Assembly (NCBI GenBank): GCA_016928395.1
Contig: JAFGKV010000303.1
Span: 1-9,507, forward strand
Length of the DNA: 9,507 bases
Direction of reading: 5' to 3'
Source of the DNA: Candidatus Fermentibacterota bacterium
GTDB lineage: Bacteria; JAFGKV01
Of the stretch, positions 8,701-9,507 are shown piece by piece; within the stretch, counting starts at the first letter, position 1, and each line of letters begins with the position of its first letter. Below the pieces are notes generated by a model, which was not told the origin of the DNA, ran no database searches, and was given only the letters and a program-made list of their open reading frames with translations. A program made the position numbers and the translations under genes.

Positions 8701-8722
8701 CCAGAGGGAGGGAACGTCATGA
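5717..8722 (+). CDS. secA: Preprotein translocase ATPase SecA
   Basis: SecA is the cytoplasmic and membrane-peripheral motor that pushes unfolded preproteins through SecYEG using ATP. The protein has 1001 residues, against 901 in E. coli and 841 in B. subtilis. Visible elements are Walker A MATGEGKT (120-127), Walker B IVDEVDS (225-231), IDEARTPLIISG, the preprotein-binding region, AGMTGTAETEA (492-502), NBD2 motifs ATNMAGRGTDIKLG (607-620) and QLRGRSGRQGDPG (678-690), LLEYDNVMNQQR (753-764), the VIDEHWRDHLYELD scaffold helix (876-889), a Pro-rich linker (about 940-970) and a C-terminal SEC-C zinc motif with Cys982, Cys984, Cys993 and Cys994. The extra length comes from an FCB-type insertion after LIISGP (about 246-345) and a Cys-rich insertion in NBD2 (625-660: Cys626, Cys629, Cys654, Cys660). 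The C-terminal motif ends CC rather than E. coli's CH, a known variation. The frame is complete. The stop overlaps the next gene's start (ATGA), implying translational coupling. Confidence 0.98.
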   Translation: MLTRLLTTVFGSKQERDVKRLRPVVGTINAVFESLRDLSDERLIQQTEEWRAYLRDNPDRELEILEEILPEAYAFVKEACRRLVGKSWEVTDVPITWDMIPFDVQLIGALVLHEGKVAEMATGEGKTLVATLPLYLNALVGKGVHLVTVNDYLARRDSEWMGKVYETLGLSVGCIQHDMMPEQRKPQYDADITYGTNNEFGFDYLRDNMAVRAEDRVQRGHYFAIVDEVDSVLIDEARTPLIISGPVSHSLHRFQEWKMPVERLMRAQTALVNDLLGEALRLKADGKEYDFGTRLLQVRRGAPKNTRFLKVIQEQGIQKLISRVEADYMRDKRLGELDEELFFAIDEKSHAVDLTDKGRDYFSPTDRNLFVLPDLSEQLQTVDTDPGLSPGERAERKQQVMRDYAVINERIHNITQLLKAYSLFERDVEYVVQEGKVLIVDEFTGRLMPGRRYSDGLHSALEAKEGVRIEQETQTLASITLQNYFRLYKKLAGMTGTAETEAPEFHEIYKLDVVVIPTNEPVRRPDYDDVVFRTRREKYAAVIDEIVRQHERGRPVLVGTVSVEVSETLSRLLKRQGIRHSVLNAKYHQQEAQIISQAGQPGAVTIATNMAGRGTDIKLGPGVVRCRRCSISPLSSWGDDHGDGIPQGSSVEECRHDMPCGLHILGTERHEARRIDRQLRGRSGRQGDPGSSRFFLSLEDDLMRLFGSDRVASIMDRMGAKEGEAIEHGLVTRAIQTAQKRVEANNFDIRKHLLEYDNVMNQQREVIYARRAAALEGGDLRAVFLELIERLTGRVVDQHCPEEAYPSDWNLGGLRTDLARFFLVDLGMSDAELRELGRSALVELLHETTCDAYGRREEHLGAPTLRTLEKLITLRVIDEHWRDHLYELDQLKSGVGLRAYGQKDPLLEYKHDAFEMFVELLDEIDQQTVEAAFRAELVPSAPMPERRPPRMFAHHPSVDGSQTPAGVSQVVKKERVGRNDPCPCGSGKKYKRCCGQREGTS
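8706..8713 (+). promoter_or_regulatory. Shine-Dalgarno of the lipoprotein gene, inside the secA 3' end
   Basis: GGGAGGGA lies five bases upstream of ATG 8719, within the last codons of secA. It supports the four-base overlapping start rather than a later ATG, such as the one at 8749. Confidence 0.75.
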
Positions 8723-9507
8723 GATCCGCATGGTGGGGACGCGTGGTGATGCTCGGCATGGTGGCTGCGGCATGCTCCTCGGGCCGACGAATTCAGCCTG
8801 TGCCGTCTCGCGACCCCCCCGACAGCCTTGCCCAGGCAGTGAATCTGCGGGCCCAGGGTAGGCACGACGCCGCGATCCAGGAAATCGAACGGGTTCTCAC
8901 TGCGCCCGCATCGCCTTCTCTCATGGCTGAGGCTCAGTGGGAGCTCTATGTCACCCACCGTGCTGAGGAACGCGTGGAACAAGCCCTGGAGGCCTTGGTC
9001 GCCTGTGCCGCCACAGGGTCGGCCTCACCGTGGATCTCTCAGCAGCTTCGATCCCACATTGGCCCTGCGACGGTCGCCGCGGTGGATGGTGGCGTGGGGT
9101 GGGTGAGGGTTCAGAGGATGATCGAGCCGTTAGACGGGTCTCCCCTACTGCTGGATATTGGGTCCTCACTGGTGGACGCGGGGCATTGCCGGGCAGCGTC
9201 CACGGCGATCTCGCGGCTTGAGAGCGCCGTCGATCCCGCCCGGGCGTCCCAGCACCGAGATCTCCTCCGCAGGGTGTCGCGGTGTCTTGAGGAGCGCGGG
9301 AAAACCCTTGCTTTGGTCGTGCCCATGTCCGGTGAATACGCCGAGTATGGCCGTAGTCTGCACCGTGGCGCGACCCTGGCCGTCACCGACACCATGGTGC
9401 TTGCCCTCCGGGTCGAGGATTCCAGATCGGATCCTGTCGATGCGGTCCGGGCAGTCGAACGCCTGGCGTCCATGCCGGATGTCATTGCCGTTATCGGCCC
9501 GCTCCAA
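8719..9507 (+). CDS. Lipoprotein with helical-repeat N-terminus and periplasmic-binding fold, LpoA/LivK-like (3' end outside window)
   Basis: The frame is open for 263 codons from ATG 8719 to the right edge without a stop. The first 22 residues form a lipoprotein signal peptide (MRSAWWGRVVMLGMVAAACSS) with lipobox AAAC and Cys19 as the lipidation site. Residues about 36-190 look alpha-helical; LAQAVNLRAQGRHDAAIQEI (37-56) resembles a TPR unit. From residue 195, LALVVPMSGEYAEYGRSLHR, then GATLAV, and later VIAVIGPL (255-262) match the start of a type I periplasmic-binding (LivK/Peripla_BP_6) domain. Lipoprotein anchor, helical repeats and PBP-like fold together is the architecture of the E. 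coli penicillin-binding protein activator LpoA. Branched-chain amino acid transporter binding proteins usually lack the helical part, so an LpoA-like envelope role is preferred, though a transporter binding protein remains possible. It overlaps secA by 4 bases and is probably cotranslated. Confidence 0.8.
   Translation, partial: MRSAWWGRVVMLGMVAAACSSGRRIQPVPSRDPPDSLAQAVNLRAQGRHDAAIQEIERVLTAPASPSLMAEAQWELYVTHRAEERVEQALEALVACAATGSASPWISQQLRSHIGPATVAAVDGGVGWVRVQRMIEPLDGSPLLLDIGSSLVDAGHCRAASTAISRLESAVDPARASQHRDLLRRVSRCLEERGKTLALVVPMSGEYAEYGRSLHRGATLAVTDTMVLALRVEDSRSDPVDAVRAVERLASMPDVIAVIGPLQ

Noticed and set aside
1-9507. CRISPR array, tRNA, rRNA, transposon or prophage elements
   Set aside because: No regularly spaced repeats, no cloverleaf or rRNA signature, and no transposase, integrase or phage protein was seen on either strand.

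Overview
The window is a GC-rich bacterial chromosomal segment (roughly 60% GC by eye). All supported genes lie on the + strand, packed head to tail. There are six: the 3' end of nrdR, ppdK, a membrane-anchored PP2C-like/PQQ-propeller fusion, an fmdB-family zinc-ribbon gene, secA, and the 5' part of a lipoprotein gene that runs off the right edge. I see no tRNA, rRNA, CRISPR array, insertion sequence, integrase or phage gene. This is a housekeeping region with one unusual gene in it.

Organism: the best taxonomic clue is SecA. It carries a long insertion after the LIISGP motif of NBD1 (about residues 246-345) and other features I associate with SecA from the Bacteroidetes/Chlorobi/Gemmatimonadetes (FCB) assemblage. 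High GC, a PPDK, and a lipoprotein with helical N-terminal and periplasmic-binding C-terminal parts fit a GC-rich FCB-like lineage such as Gemmatimonadota, Latescibacterota, Krumholzibacteriota or Eisenbacteria. The phylum is an inference and cannot be fixed from one window.

Layout: 1-192 is the C-terminus of the NrdR repressor. 193-437 is an intergenic leader with a perfect 9-bp inverted repeat at 366-387 and a strong ribosome binding site before ppdK (438-3155). Six bases after the ppdK stop begins a 616-residue protein (3162-5012). Its N-terminal domain resembles a PP2C phosphatase that has lost its metal-binding acidic residues, followed by one transmembrane helix, a Pro/Ala-rich linker and eight PQQ/BamB-like propeller repeats. 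fmdB follows (5121-5486; start set by the MPLYEYxCxxC signature and the RBS). A 230-base gap holding nested inverted repeats leads to secA (5717-8722). secA overlaps by four bases (ATGA) a lipoprotein gene (8719 to beyond 9507) with LpoA/LivK-like architecture.

How they may work together: PPDK interconverts pyruvate and PEP. SecA drives protein export. The propeller fusion and the lipoprotein are both predicted to act at the cell envelope, so the right two thirds of the window leans towards envelope functions. The most novel-looking item is the pseudophosphatase-TM-propeller fusion; the second is a four-cysteine insertion in SecA NBD2.
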